This document shows, in pieces, positions 52,603 to 60,127 of a stretch of DNA of 64,000 nt (position 1 is the stretch's first letter; each line of letters begins with the position of its first letter). The DNA is taken from contig NZ_JAAAPJ010000017.1 of assembly GCF_009909145.1 (NCBI RefSeq), positions 184,098 through 248,097 on the forward strand, written 5' to 3'. The stretch comes from Corallococcus silvisoli (GTDB lineage Bacteria > Myxococcota > Myxococcia > Myxococcales > Myxococcaceae). The notes beneath the pieces are model-generated. The model was not told the DNA's origin. It made no database searches and saw only the letters and a list, made by a program, of their open reading frames with translations. The position numbers and the translations under genes are program-made.

Positions 52603-53949
52603 TCAGGCCGCCACACGAACCCGACCGCGGATGCGCGGACCGCGCGGACCCGCGAAGCCTTCGTAGTTGCGGCTGATGAGGTGACCCTCGATCTGCTGCA
52701 CCGTGTCCAGCGCCACACCCACCACGATGAGCAGCGCCGTGCCACCGAAGGTGAAGCGCACACCCAGCACGCTGCTGATGACCGACGGAATCACGCAGAT
52801 GATGGCCAGGTAGATGGCGCCACCGAACGTGAGGCGGTTGAGCACGCGCTCGATGAACTCCGCCGTCTGGCGGCCCGGACGAATGCCCGGGATGTAGCCG
52901 CCCTGCTTCTTGATGTTGTCCGCCACGTCATCCGGCCGGAAGGTCAACGCCGTGTAGAAGTAGGAGAAGAACACCACCAGCAGCACGAAGAGCCCGTTGT
53001 AGACCCAGAGGTTGCCCTCGATGCTGCGCTGGAAGCCCTGCAGGAACGGGAACCACGCGCCCAGCGTCGCGGGGAACGACAGCACCGCGCCGGCGAAGAT
53101 GGGGGGAATCACGCCCGAGGCGTTCACCTTCATGGGGAAGTAGGTCGCCTGGCCCGCGAACATGCGCCGGCCCGCCATGCGCTTGGCGTACTGGATGGGC
53201 ACACGCCGCATGCCCCGCTCCACGTAGACCACCACCCCGATGATGAGGAGCATGAAGAACAGCAGGCCCAGCACCGCCGCCACGTTCACCACTTCCTGCG
53301 TCGTCAGGTCCAGGAGCGTCTTCGCGCCGGGCAGCACTCGCGCCACGATGCCCGCGAAGATGATGAGCGAGATGCCGTTGCCGATGCCGCGCTCGGTGAT
53401 GCGCTCACCCAGCCACATGATGAAGGCCGTGCCCGCCGTCAGGCTGACCACCGTCATGAAGGTGAACCAGACGTTGTCGTTGGGCACGACGACCTGGTTG
53501 AAGCCGCCCTGCCCCGCGTCCGAGCGGCCCAGCGAGGCCAGCCACCGCGAGATGCCCACGCCCTGCACGACCGACAGCACGATGCTGCCATAGCGCGTGT
53601 ATTGGTTGATCTTCTGGCGGCCCGCGGCGCCTTCCTTCTGCAGGCGCTCCAGGCTGGGCACCACCACCGCCAGGAGCTGGATGATGATGGAGGCGCTCAC
53701 GTACGGCATGATGCCCAGACCGAAAATGGACATCTGCTCCAGCGCGCCGCCGGAGAAGAGATTGAACAGCGACACCAGGCCGCCCGATTGTTTCTGGGCG
53801 TCCATGAACGCGTTCATCGCGGAGCGGTCCACGCCCGGCGTGTTGATGAAGATGCCGATACGGTAGACGGACAGCAGCACGAGCGTGTACGCAAGCCGGC
53901 TGCGCAGCTCCGCGATGCGGAAGACGTTGGCGAAGGCGTTCAAGGCCAC
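52603..53949 (-). CDS. secY: Protein translocase subunit SecY
   Basis: The 448-residue inner-membrane protein with ten membrane helices is the channel of the Sec translocon. It starts at GTG 53949, giving MALNAFANVFRIAELRSRLAYTL, the family-typical N terminus; an upstream in-frame TTG (53991) would add 14 unusual residues. Motifs include SIFGLGIMPYVSASIIIQLL (plug region), GERITERGIGNGISLIIF, and RGMRRVPIQYAKR in the cytosolic loop. It lies after rplO, separated by a 131-base gap with a hairpin and T-rich tail. Confidence 0.96.
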   Translation of the reverse strand: MALNAFANVFRIAELRSRLAYTLVLLSVYRIGIFINTPGVDRSAMNAFMDAQKQSGGLVSLFNLFSGGALEQMSIFGLGIMPYVSASIIIQLLAVVVPSLERLQKEGAAGRQKINQYTRYGSIVLSVVQGVGISRWLASLGRSDAGQGGFNQVVVPNDNVWFTFMTVVSLTAGTAFIMWLGERITERGIGNGISLIIFAGIVARVLPGAKTLLDLTTQEVVNVAAVLGLLFFMLLIIGVVVYVERGMRRVPIQYAKRMAGRRMFAGQATYFPMKVNASGVIPPIFAGAVLSFPATLGAWFPFLQGFQRSIEGNLWVYNGLFVLLVVFFSYFYTALTFRPDDVADNIKKQGGYIPGIRPGRQTAEFIERVLNRLTFGGAIYLAIICVIPSVISSVLGVRFTFGGTALLIVVGVALDTVQQIEGHLISRNYEGFAGPRGPRIRGRVRVAA

Positions 53950-53992
53950 GGTAATGCCATCCTCTTCAAGAGGTTCTGCCAGCAACAACAAA

Positions 53993-54020
53993 CGCCCCTC
54001 TCCGGTTCCGGAAAGGGGCG
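53993..54020 (-). other. Hairpin with T-rich tail between rplO and secY
   Basis: CGCCCCT (53993-53999) pairs with AGGGGCG (54014-54020), and the loop contains a short CCGG/CCGG pairing. On the minus strand it is followed by TTTGTTGTTGCT, so it looks like an intrinsic attenuator or terminator. Together with the secY/adk hairpin it brackets secY. Confidence 0.55.
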
Positions 54021-54080
54021 CGGAAGCCTACACAAGGCTGGGGGCGCGCACCACATCGCCGTGATGCGCGCCGTTCACGC

Positions 54081-54608
54081 CTACGCCCGGGGCTGGCGAG
54101 GAGCCTTGACGCCCTTGCCGGCGTGGGCCTTGGAGGCCGACTCCGGCTTGTGCGCCACCAGCGGAAGCTCTTCCACCGAGCCGCCCGCCTTCTCGATGTT
54201 CTCGCGAGCCGCCGCGGACACCTTGTTCACGCGCACGGTGAGCTTCTTGGCGAGCTCCCCGTGGGCCAGAACCTTCACGCCGTCATAACGGCCCTTGACC
54301 AGGCCCGCATCCTTCAGCGCGGCCTCGTCCACCGTGGCACCCGCGTCGAACAGGTGCTCCAGGTCGCCCAGGTTCACCACCGCGTAGGTGGTGCGGTTGG
54401 GCGGATTGAAGCCGAACTTCGGCAGGCGACGCTGCAGCGGGCTCTGACCGCCTTCGAAGCCCTCGAACCGCATGTTGCCAGAGCGGGCCTTCTGGCCCTT
54501 GCCACCGCGACCGGCCGTCTTGCCCAGGCCGCTACCCTGGCCACGGCCAACGCGCTTCTTGCGGTGCCAGGAGCCCTGGGGACGCTTCAGGTTTGTCAGG
54601 ATGCTCAT
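54081..54608 (-). CDS. rplO: 50S ribosomal protein L15
   Basis: The 175-residue protein from ATG 54608 (GAGGAT upstream) helps late 50S assembly. It has the Gly-rich KKRVGRGQGSGLGKTAGRGGKGQKAR and GGQSPLQRRLPKFGF. The Lys/Ala/Pro-rich C terminus (PESASKAHAGKGVKAPRQPRA) is about 25 residues longer than in E. coli. It follows rpmD at 16 bases. Confidence 0.97.
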   Translation of the reverse strand: MSILTNLKRPQGSWHRKKRVGRGQGSGLGKTAGRGGKGQKARSGNMRFEGFEGGQSPLQRRLPKFGFNPPNRTTYAVVNLGDLEHLFDAGATVDEAALKDAGLVKGRYDGVKVLAHGELAKKLTVRVNKVSAAARENIEKAGGSVEELPLVAHKPESASKAHAGKGVKAPRQPRA

Positions 54609-54624
54609 GTTGGATCCTCGTTCC

Positions 54625-54894
54625 TCAGGCCTGGGCCTTGGCGGCCAGGCGCTCCAGGGCGCGGTCCCGGGCGACAATCTTCCGGGGCTTGCGGCGCTTG
54701 GGCGCCGGGGCCTCCTGGCTGACCGTCTCCAGGGAGACCAGGTGCTTCACCTTGAACACCATGCCGCGCACCGCCGGGGTGTCCTTCAACAGCCGCTCGT
54801 CGCCGAACTTCTTCAGACCGAGGCCCTTGATGGTGGCCAGCATGTCCTCGGAAGAACCCGAGAAGCTCTTCGTCAGCTTAACCTTGAGCGCCAT
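54625..54894 (-). CDS. rpmD: 50S ribosomal protein L30, C-terminally extended
   Basis: The 89-residue protein from ATG 54894 begins with the L30 core (VKLTKSFSGSSEDMLATIKGLGLKKFGD, RGMVFKVKHLV). Bacterial L30 is usually about 60 residues; here ~28 extra residues form a basic tail (PAPKRRKPRKIVARDRALERL). The start codon lies 3 bases after the rpsE stop, so the two are likely translationally coupled. Confidence 0.95.
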   Translation of the reverse strand: MALKVKLTKSFSGSSEDMLATIKGLGLKKFGDERLLKDTPAVRGMVFKVKHLVSLETVSQEAPAPKRRKPRKIVARDRALERLAAKAQA

Positions 54895-54897
54895 GAC

Positions 54898-55419
54898 TTA
54901 GCCCCTCGCCTCGCCCGCGAGCTTCTGGGTCTCGACGTCCTTGCCACGCAGCCGAGCGACCTGCTCCGCGCTGCGCAGGAGCTTCAGGCCCGCGACCGTG
55001 GCCTTCAGCACGTTGTGCGGATTCCGCGACCCCTGGCTCTTGGTCAGGATGTTGCGGATGCCCGCCGCCTCCAGGACCGCGCGCACCGCACCACCGGCGA
55101 TGACGCCCGTACCTTCGCTGGCCGGCTTCAGGAGCACCCAGCCGGCACCGAAGTGCCCCAGGATCTCATGCGGAATGGTGTGACCCATGCGCGGAACGCG
55201 GAACAGGTTCTTCTTCGCGTTCTCGCCGCCCTTGCGGATGGCCTCGGGGACTTCGTTGGCCTTGCCCAGGCCCACGCCCACGTGCCCGTTGCCATCGCCC
55301 ACCACGACGAGCGCGGCGAACGAGAAACGGCGGCCACCCTTCACCACCTTGGCCACGCGGTTGATGTTCACCACGCGGTCGGTCAGGTCCAGATCGTTCG
55401 GATTGATCGGAGTTGCCAC
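54898..55419 (-). CDS. rpsE: 30S ribosomal protein S5
   Basis: The 173-residue protein from ATG 55419 contributes to decoding accuracy. It has the double-stranded RNA-binding-like N domain (DRVVNINRVAKVVKGGRRFSFAALVVVGD) and the C domain (GVIAGGAVRAVLEAAGIRNILTKSQGSRNPHNVLKAT). The loop with G-R-R-F is intact. It follows rplR by 22 bases. Confidence 0.97.
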   Translation of the reverse strand: MATPINPNDLDLTDRVVNINRVAKVVKGGRRFSFAALVVVGDGNGHVGVGLGKANEVPEAIRKGGENAKKNLFRVPRMGHTIPHEILGHFGAGWVLLKPASEGTGVIAGGAVRAVLEAAGIRNILTKSQGSRNPHNVLKATVAGLKLLRSAEQVARLRGKDVETQKLAGEARG

Positions 55420-55441
55420 TTGAGGAATTCCTTTCTGGTAC

Positions 55442-55798
55442 CTAGAACTTCAGGCCGGCCTCGCGCGCGGCGTCAGCCACGGCAGCGATGCGCCCATGGT
55501 AGGGGAAGCCGTTGCGGTCGAACACCACCGCATCGACGTTGGCGGCCTTGCACTTCTCCGCGATGAGGGAGCCCACGCGCTTCGCGTCGGCCTTCTTGTC
55601 GCCCTCGTCCTTGCCCTTCAGCTCCTTGGACAGGGACGACGCATACGCCAGCGTGCGGCCGGTGGAGTCGTCCACCACCTGCGCGTAGATGTGCTTGAGG
55701 CTCTTGTACACCGTAAGCCGCGGGCGCTCGGTGGTTCCCGAGAGCTTCTTGCGGATGCGGTTCTTCCTCTTGAGGCGCTGATCGACAGTCTTGGACAT
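55442..55798 (-). CDS. rplR: 50S ribosomal protein L18
   Basis: The 118-residue protein from ATG 55798 binds 5S rRNA with L5. It has RKKLSGTTERPRLTVYKSLKHIYAQVVDD and the C-terminal VVFDRNGFPYHGRIAAVADAAREAGLKF, both typical. It lies between rplF (108-base gap) and rpsE. Confidence 0.97.
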   Translation of the reverse strand: MSKTVDQRLKRKNRIRKKLSGTTERPRLTVYKSLKHIYAQVVDDSTGRTLAYASSLSKELKGKDEGDKKADAKRVGSLIAEKCKAANVDAVVFDRNGFPYHGRIAAVADAAREAGLKF

Positions 55799-55906
55799 GG
55801 CTGCTTCCTTTTCCGTCCGGCGGCGATGCGGCCTTCCGCCGCCGGATGAGTCCGCCAGGCATCAAGGCCCGGCGGGGTTGAATGCTCGGCGAAGACGCGG
55901 CGACGA

Positions 55907-56473
55907 CTAGGTCGTACCGGTCTTGCCCTCCTTGCGACGGATGCGCTCCTCGGCGTACTTGATGCCCTTGCCCTTGTAGGGCTCCGGCGGACGCAGCGAG
56001 CGGATGTTGACCGCCGTGGCGCCCAGGACTTCCTTGTCCGCCGAGCGGAGCGTGAGCCCCACCGTGGGAAGGCTGTCCTCGGTACGGGAGGTCTTGTCGA
56101 CTTCCGCCGTCACGCCCTCCGGCAGGTTGAACACCACCGGGTGGGAGTAGCCGAGCGAGAAGTGGATGGCCTTGCCCTTCACTTCCGCGCGGAAACCGAC
56201 GCCGCGGATGTCCAGGCGCTTCTCGAAGCCCGTGGACACACCCTTCGCGGCGTTCGCGAGGATGGTGCGCGTCAGGCCGTGGAGGCTGCGGGCCTCGCGA
56301 GAGTCATCCTCGCGCTGCACCGTCACCTGGCCGTCCTTCACCTCCACCTTCACCTTGGCGGGGAGCTTGACGGACAGCTTGCCCTTGGGCCCATCGAAGT
56401 TGACCTGCTGGTTGGCGACGTTCACCTTCGTCTTGTCGCCAAGCTTGATCGCCAGTTTTCCAATCCGACTCAT
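55907..56473 (-). CDS. rplF: 50S ribosomal protein L6
   Basis: The 188-residue protein from ATG 56473 has two alpha/beta L6 domains and binds near the sarcin-ricin loop. Markers are SRIGKLAIKL, VGFRAEVKGKAIHFSLGYSHPV and RPPEPYKGKGIKYAEERIRRKEGK. It follows rpsH by 64 bases. Confidence 0.97.
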   Translation of the reverse strand: MSRIGKLAIKLGDKTKVNVANQQVNFDGPKGKLSVKLPAKVKVEVKDGQVTVQREDDSREARSLHGLTRTILANAAKGVSTGFEKRLDIRGVGFRAEVKGKAIHFSLGYSHPVVFNLPEGVTAEVDKTSRTEDSLPTVGLTLRSADKEVLGATAVNIRSLRPPEPYKGKGIKYAEERIRRKEGKTGTT

Positions 56474-56537
56474 GATTGCCTCGTGCTGTCGTCGCTCGGG
56501 GCGCGCTCCTCGCGGGGCGCTTCACCCGGGCTCCTGG

Positions 56538-56936
56538 CTAGTAGACCGTGCAGAGCAGCTCGCCGCCGACCTTCTGCTTCCGGGCCTCGGTGTCCACCAG
56601 GATGCCGCGCGAGGTGGAGAGAATGGAGATGCCCATGCCGCCGAGCACCGGCTGGATGTCGCGAACCGCGACATAGCGGCGCAGGCCGGGCTTGGACACG
56701 CGGCGCAGGCCGGTGATGGCGGGGCTGCGATCCGGGCCGTACTTCAGCTGAACGGTGATCTCGTTCTGCGGCGCGACCTCGTGAATGGCGAAATCCCCGA
56801 TGTAGCCCTCGTCCTTGAGGACCTTGATGATCTCCACCTTGAGCTTCGAGTGGGGGATGACGACCTTGTCGTGCCGCGCACGCGAGGCGTTGCGCAGGCG
56901 GGTCAGCATGTCGCCGACGGGATCATTGACCGGCAT
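56538..56936 (-). CDS. rpsH: 30S ribosomal protein S8
   Basis: The 132-residue protein from ATG 56936 binds the central domain of 16S rRNA. It has MPVNDPVGDMLTRLRNASRARHDKV and the C-terminal ILSTSRGILVDTEARK. In E. coli S8 also represses the spc operon by binding mRNA at the rplX-rplE boundary, where this genome has a long structured gap. It follows rpsN after 169 bases. Confidence 0.97.
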   Translation of the reverse strand: MPVNDPVGDMLTRLRNASRARHDKVVIPHSKLKVEIIKVLKDEGYIGDFAIHEVAPQNEITVQLKYGPDRSPAITGLRRVSKPGLRRYVAVRDIQPVLGGMGISILSTSRGILVDTEARKQKVGGELLCTVY

Positions 56937-57062
56937 GAAGCACCTTCAAGCAAAGCGGCGTCCCCTTCCGGGTGACCCGCGTTCGCAACCACCACGCCTG
57001 CCGGGCCCATCCCGGGGGTTCGCGGTGACTGCCACTTCCCTTCTACTTCAGCGGAGCCGCCG

Positions 57063-57084
57063 CCCTGCCCTCTTCAAGGCAGGG
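57063..57084 (-). other. Hairpin between rpsN and rpsH
   Basis: CCCTGCC (57063-57069) pairs with GGCAGGG (57078-57084), an 8-base loop, in the 169-base gap that follows rpsN. There is no T-rich tail. It may be a pausing or processing structure; the rest of the gap shows no gene. Confidence 0.4.
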
Positions 57085-57105
57085 ACAGCGTCCCGGATCC
57101 AGCGT

Positions 57106-57291
57106 CTACCAGGACGACTTGGTGACGCCGGTGATCTCACCGCGCAGCGCGCGGTGGCGCAGGCAGATGCGGCACATCTTGAACTTGCGCAGGAAGGCGC
57201 GAGGACGACCGCACAGACCGCAGCGGTTGTACTGACGCACGGGGAACTTCAGCTTGCGCTTCGCCTGGGCAATCTTGGAGAGCTTGGCCAT
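57106..57291 (-). CDS. rpsN: 30S ribosomal protein S14, zinc type
   Basis: The 61-residue protein from ATG 57291 is the short C+ form. It has Cys24, Cys27, Cys40 and Cys43 in the pattern CGLCGRP and CRICLRH, and ends with ITGVTKSSW. It binds the 30S head. It lies 26 bases after rplE. Confidence 0.97.
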   Translation of the reverse strand: MAKLSKIAQAKRKLKFPVRQYNRCGLCGRPRAFLRKFKMCRICLRHRALRGEITGVTKSSW

Positions 57292-57317
57292 GATCGATGG
57301 GAGTCCTGGGCTCGGTC

Positions 57318-57971
57318 CTACTGACGGAACGGCATGCCGAAGTGACGCATCAGCGCCAGTCCCTGCTCGTCGTTCGGGGCGGTGGTGACGAAGCTGATGT
57401 TGAGCCCCTTCACCTTCTCGATCTGATCGTAGTTGATTTCAGGGAAGATGATCTGCTCGCGCACGCCGAGCGTGTAGTTGCCCTTCCCGTCAAAAGCCTT
57501 CGGGGACACGCCCTTGAAGTCACGCACGCGCGGCAGCGCGACGGTGATGAGGCGGTCCATGAACTCGAACATGCGGTCGCCGCGCAGCGTGACCGCGGCA
57601 CCGATGGCCTGGCCCTGGCGCAGCTTGAAGTTCGCGATGGACTTGCGCGCGCGCGTCACGACCGGCTTCTGACCGGTGATGGCAGCCAGCTGGTCCACCG
57701 CCGACTCCAGGATCTTGTTGTTGGCGAGCGCCTCGCCCAGACCCATGTTGACGACGATCTTCTCCAGCCGCGGCACTTCCATGGGGTTCTTGAGCCCCAG
57801 TTCCTTCATGAGCGCGGGGACGCCTTCAGCACGGAAGCGGTCCTTGAGGCGCGCCGAGCGGGCCTTCAGGCCCTCCTCGATGTTCGCGGCGAAGCCAACC
57901 TTCTTGGCTTCTTCCTTGCCGCGCTTCTTGCTCTTCTTTTCCTTCTGCTCGGCCTTCTTCTCGTCAGCCAT
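57318..57971 (-). CDS. rplE: 50S ribosomal protein L5, with Lys-rich N-terminal extension
   Basis: The 217-residue protein from ATG 57971 binds 5S rRNA. The L5 core starts near residue 38 and includes VPRLEKIVVNMGLGEA, ITGQKPVVTRARKSIANFKLRQG and the C-terminal NDEQGLALMRHFGMPF. The first ~35 residues are very rich in Lys and Glu (MADEKKAEQKEKKSKKRGKE) and make the protein about 35 residues longer than usual. The ribosome-binding site GGGGA lies in a small hairpin (57980-57993). The gap to rplX upstream is 176 bases with three stem-loops. Confidence 0.95.
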   Translation of the reverse strand: MADEKKAEQKEKKSKKRGKEEAKKVGFAANIEEGLKARSARLKDRFRAEGVPALMKELGLKNPMEVPRLEKIVVNMGLGEALANNKILESAVDQLAAITGQKPVVTRARKSIANFKLRQGQAIGAAVTLRGDRMFEFMDRLITVALPRVRDFKGVSPKAFDGKGNYTLGVREQIIFPEINYDQIEKVKGLNISFVTTAPNDEQGLALMRHFGMPFRQ

Positions 57972-57979
57972 CTGTCATT

Positions 57980-58117
57980 CCCCTGCTTCGGGGCGCCGTC
58001 ATGGACCCAGCGCGTCCGATCAGTCCTGCGTCTAGAACGTGGAAACACCCGGAGGGCTCAACCATTTCAGCCCTCTGGACGTGCACGCCCGCTTGCCCCA
58101 CCACTGGGTGGGGCAAG
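57980..58117 (-). promoter_or_regulatory. Structured leader upstream of rplE (three stem-loops)
   Basis: In the long rplX-rplE gap there are three inverted repeats. CCCC/GGGG at 57980-57983 and 57990-57993 sequesters the rplE ribosome-binding site. GAGGGCT/AGCCCTC lies at 58052-58058 and 58069-58075. A perfect 11-bp stem with a 4-base loop lies at 58092-58102 and 58107-58117. In E. coli this boundary is the site of S8 translational repression. The perfect stem does not obviously resemble an S8-binding helix, so the link is by position only. Confidence 0.45.
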
Positions 58118-58147
58118 GGGCGCGCATACATGCCCGAACCTGGACCC

Positions 58148-58477
58148 CTAGTCAATCAGGGCGTCACACTGCTTGCAGAACCGCTTGGAGGACTCCCCCT
58201 CCTTGCGGATGCCGACGCGGGTCGGCTTGTCACACTTGGCGCACACCACCTGGACGTTCGAGAGCGCGATGGTGCCCGGCTTCTCGATGATGCCGCCCTC
58301 GGGGCTCTGCGGCGTCTTGCGCATGTGGCGCTTGACCAGGCGCAGGCCTTCGACCGTCACCCGGCCCGCCTCGCGGTCAACCTTCAGCACCTTGCCGCGC
58401 TTCGTCGCCGGCGTCTTCTCCGAGCGCTCGGACCCGGAGATGACCTGGATCGTGTCACCGACTTTCAGCTTCTGCAT
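58148..58477 (-). CDS. rplX: 50S ribosomal protein L24, with zinc-like C-terminal Cys pairs
   Basis: The 109-residue protein from ATG 58477 starts the 50S assembly process. It has the KOW motif (VGDTIQVISGSERSE, KRGKVLKVDREAGRVTVEGL) and the C-terminal VVCAKCDKPTRVG and RFCKQCDALID, two CxxC pairs that form a zinc ribbon in many bacterial L24 proteins. It lies 42 bases after rplN. Confidence 0.97.
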   Translation of the reverse strand: MQKLKVGDTIQVISGSERSEKTPATKRGKVLKVDREAGRVTVEGLRLVKRHMRKTPQSPEGGIIEKPGTIALSNVQVVCAKCDKPTRVGIRKEGESSKRFCKQCDALID

Positions 58478-58519
58478 GGCTTCCTCACTCTGGCTGTTCG
58501 CCGTCAGGCCTGCGTCCTC

Positions 58520-58888
58520 TTAGAGGACCTCGGGCGCCAGCGAGATGATCTTCATGAACTTGCGGGCACGCAGCTCACGGGCGACCGGCCCAAAGATGCG
58601 CGTCCCGATGGGCTCCAGGTCCTTGTTGATGAGGACCGCCGAGTTGCCGTCGAACTTGATGTAGCTGCCATCCGCACGACCCACCTCGCGACGGGTGCGG
58701 ACGATGACGGCCTTCGCGACGTCACCCTTCTTCACCTTGGAGTTGGGCAGGGCCTCGCGGATCGACACGACGATCACGTCGCCGATGGAGGCGTACTTGC
58801 GCTTGGAGCCGCCGAGAACCTTGATGCAAAACACCTTCTTGGCGCCCGAGTTGTCGGCCACATCGAGCACACTCTGCATCTGAATCAT
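58520..58888 (-). CDS. rplN: 50S ribosomal protein L14
   Basis: The 122-residue protein from ATG 58888 makes a bridge to the 30S subunit. It has MIQMQSVLDVADNSGAKKVFCIKVLGGSKR, GDVAKAVIVRTRREVGR and RELRARKFMKIISLAPEVL, all standard. Length matches the family exactly. It follows rpsQ by 65 bases. Confidence 0.97.
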   Translation of the reverse strand: MIQMQSVLDVADNSGAKKVFCIKVLGGSKRKYASIGDVIVVSIREALPNSKVKKGDVAKAVIVRTRREVGRADGSYIKFDGNSAVLINKDLEPIGTRIFGPVARELRARKFMKIISLAPEVL

Positions 58889-58953
58889 GTGAAGTCTCCT
58901 CTTGCTCGAACCCGTCCACGCGCTTCATGGCGCACGGACGCGGTGTGGCCTAC

Positions 58954-59268
58954 CTAGACGTTCTTGCTCTTCTCCAACACCTCGACCACGCGCCAACGCT
59001 TGTCCTTCGAAGCGGGCTTGGTCTCGGCGATGCGCACCCGGTCACCTTCGTTGATGGTGACCTTCTTCGGGTAGTCGTGATCCTCGACGTGCGCCTTGTA
59101 CTTCTCGCGCAGGCTCATGATCTTCCCGTACTTCGGGTGGGGAGCACGACGCTGGACGGTGACGACCACCGTCTTCTGCATCTTGTTGGAGGTGACGATG
59201 CCCACGCGGGTCTTGGGACGACCCCGGGTGGAGGTCTCGGCAGCGGGCGTTTCGGTCGCTTCAGCCAT
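58954..59268 (-). CDS. rpsQ: 30S ribosomal protein S17
   Basis: The 104-residue protein starts at ATG 59268 (an in-frame GTG at 59280 lacks a ribosome-binding site). Core: GRPKTRVGIVTSNKMQKTVVVTV, RRAPHPKYGKIM and GDRVRIAETKP. The N terminus carries a 15-residue Ala/Glu/Thr-rich extension. It binds the 5' domain of 16S rRNA. Confidence 0.96.
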   Translation of the reverse strand: MAEATETPAAETSTRGRPKTRVGIVTSNKMQKTVVVTVQRRAPHPKYGKIMSLREKYKAHVEDHDYPKKVTINEGDRVRIAETKPASKDKRWRVVEVLEKSKNV

Positions 59269-59363
59269 GTTGGTTCTCACTGTCTGTCATGCACCCGGGC
59301 CCTCTGCCCGGATGGCCACGGACACCCGGGTGAGCCCGGATGCCCGCGGATGCACTTCTACAA

Positions 59364-59570
59364 CTACCCCGCCTTGGCCGCCCGGGCCTTCTCCCCCAGG
59401 ACGGTGAGGATGCGGGCCAGATCGCGGCGGTGCTGCACGCCCTCGGCGGGGCTGTCCAGCGAGCCGGTCCGACGCTTGAGCCGATCCTGGACCAGCGTGT
59501 CGCGCAGCTCCTTCGCGCGATTCTGCAGGTCGTCCGTCGACAGTTCCTTCAGTTCCTTCGCAGTCGCCAT
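59364..59570 (-). CDS. rpmC: 50S ribosomal protein L29
   Basis: The 68-residue, helical protein from ATG 59570 lies near the peptide tunnel exit. It has the L29 pattern KELKELSTDDLQNRAKELRDTLVQDRLKR and the middle VQHRRDLARILTVL. It lies 74 bases after rplP. Confidence 0.95.
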   Translation of the reverse strand: MATAKELKELSTDDLQNRAKELRDTLVQDRLKRRTGSLDSPAEGVQHRRDLARILTVLGEKARAAKAG

Positions 59571-59644
59571 CTTGGTCTCCTCGGCGCGGGATGCGGGCGC
59601 CCTCCCCTGTCACCAGGTGGAGCGCCCGTCCCGGCGGTGCGTGA

Positions 59645-60064
59645 CTACAGCGAGAGCTCGCTGCGGCGCACGATCTTGGTGAGCACCGGCAGCTTCGCCT
59701 GCGCCAGCTTCAGCGCACCGGTGGCGATCTCCTGCGTCATGCCCTCCATCTCGTAGAGGACGCGTCCCGGCTTCACCACCGCGACGTAGTACTCCACGCC
59801 GCCCTTACCGGTACCCATACGGGTTTCGGCGGGCTTCTTCGTGATGGGCTTGTCCGGGAAGATCCGGATCCAGATCTTGCCGCCGCGCTTCACGTGACGG
59901 GTCATCGCGATACGAGCCGCCTCGATCTGGCGCGAGGTGATCCAGCCCGGCTGGAGGCTCACCAGGCCGAACTCACCGTAGGTGAGGTCGCTGCCGCGGT
60001 GGGCCGAGCCGAACATGCGGCCCTTCTGCATCTTTCGGTATTTGGTTCGAGCAGGCTGAAGCAT
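59645..60064 (-). CDS. rplP: 50S ribosomal protein L16
   Basis: The 139-residue protein from ATG 60064 contacts the A-site tRNA elbow. It has MLQPARTKYRKMQKGRMFG, the conserved arginine region of WITSRQIEAARIAMTRHVKRGGKIWIRIFPDKPITKKPAETRMG, and GVEYYVAVVKPGRVLYEM. It follows rpsC by 63 bases. Confidence 0.97.
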   Translation of the reverse strand: MLQPARTKYRKMQKGRMFGSAHRGSDLTYGEFGLVSLQPGWITSRQIEAARIAMTRHVKRGGKIWIRIFPDKPITKKPAETRMGTGKGGVEYYVAVVKPGRVLYEMEGMTQEIATGALKLAQAKLPVLTKIVRRSELSL

Positions 60065-60127
60065 CGTCGCAGTCCTTCGTGCCTCGCGTGCAGGGCGGGC
60101 TTTTAGACCCGCCCCGCAGGGGGCGTC

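Noticed and set aside
52099..54288. 729-residue plus-strand frame opposite adk, secY and rplO
   Set aside because: It is a shadow of high-GC genes on the other strand, rich in Arg, His and Asp with no family motif or ribosome-binding site, and three real genes occupy the locus.
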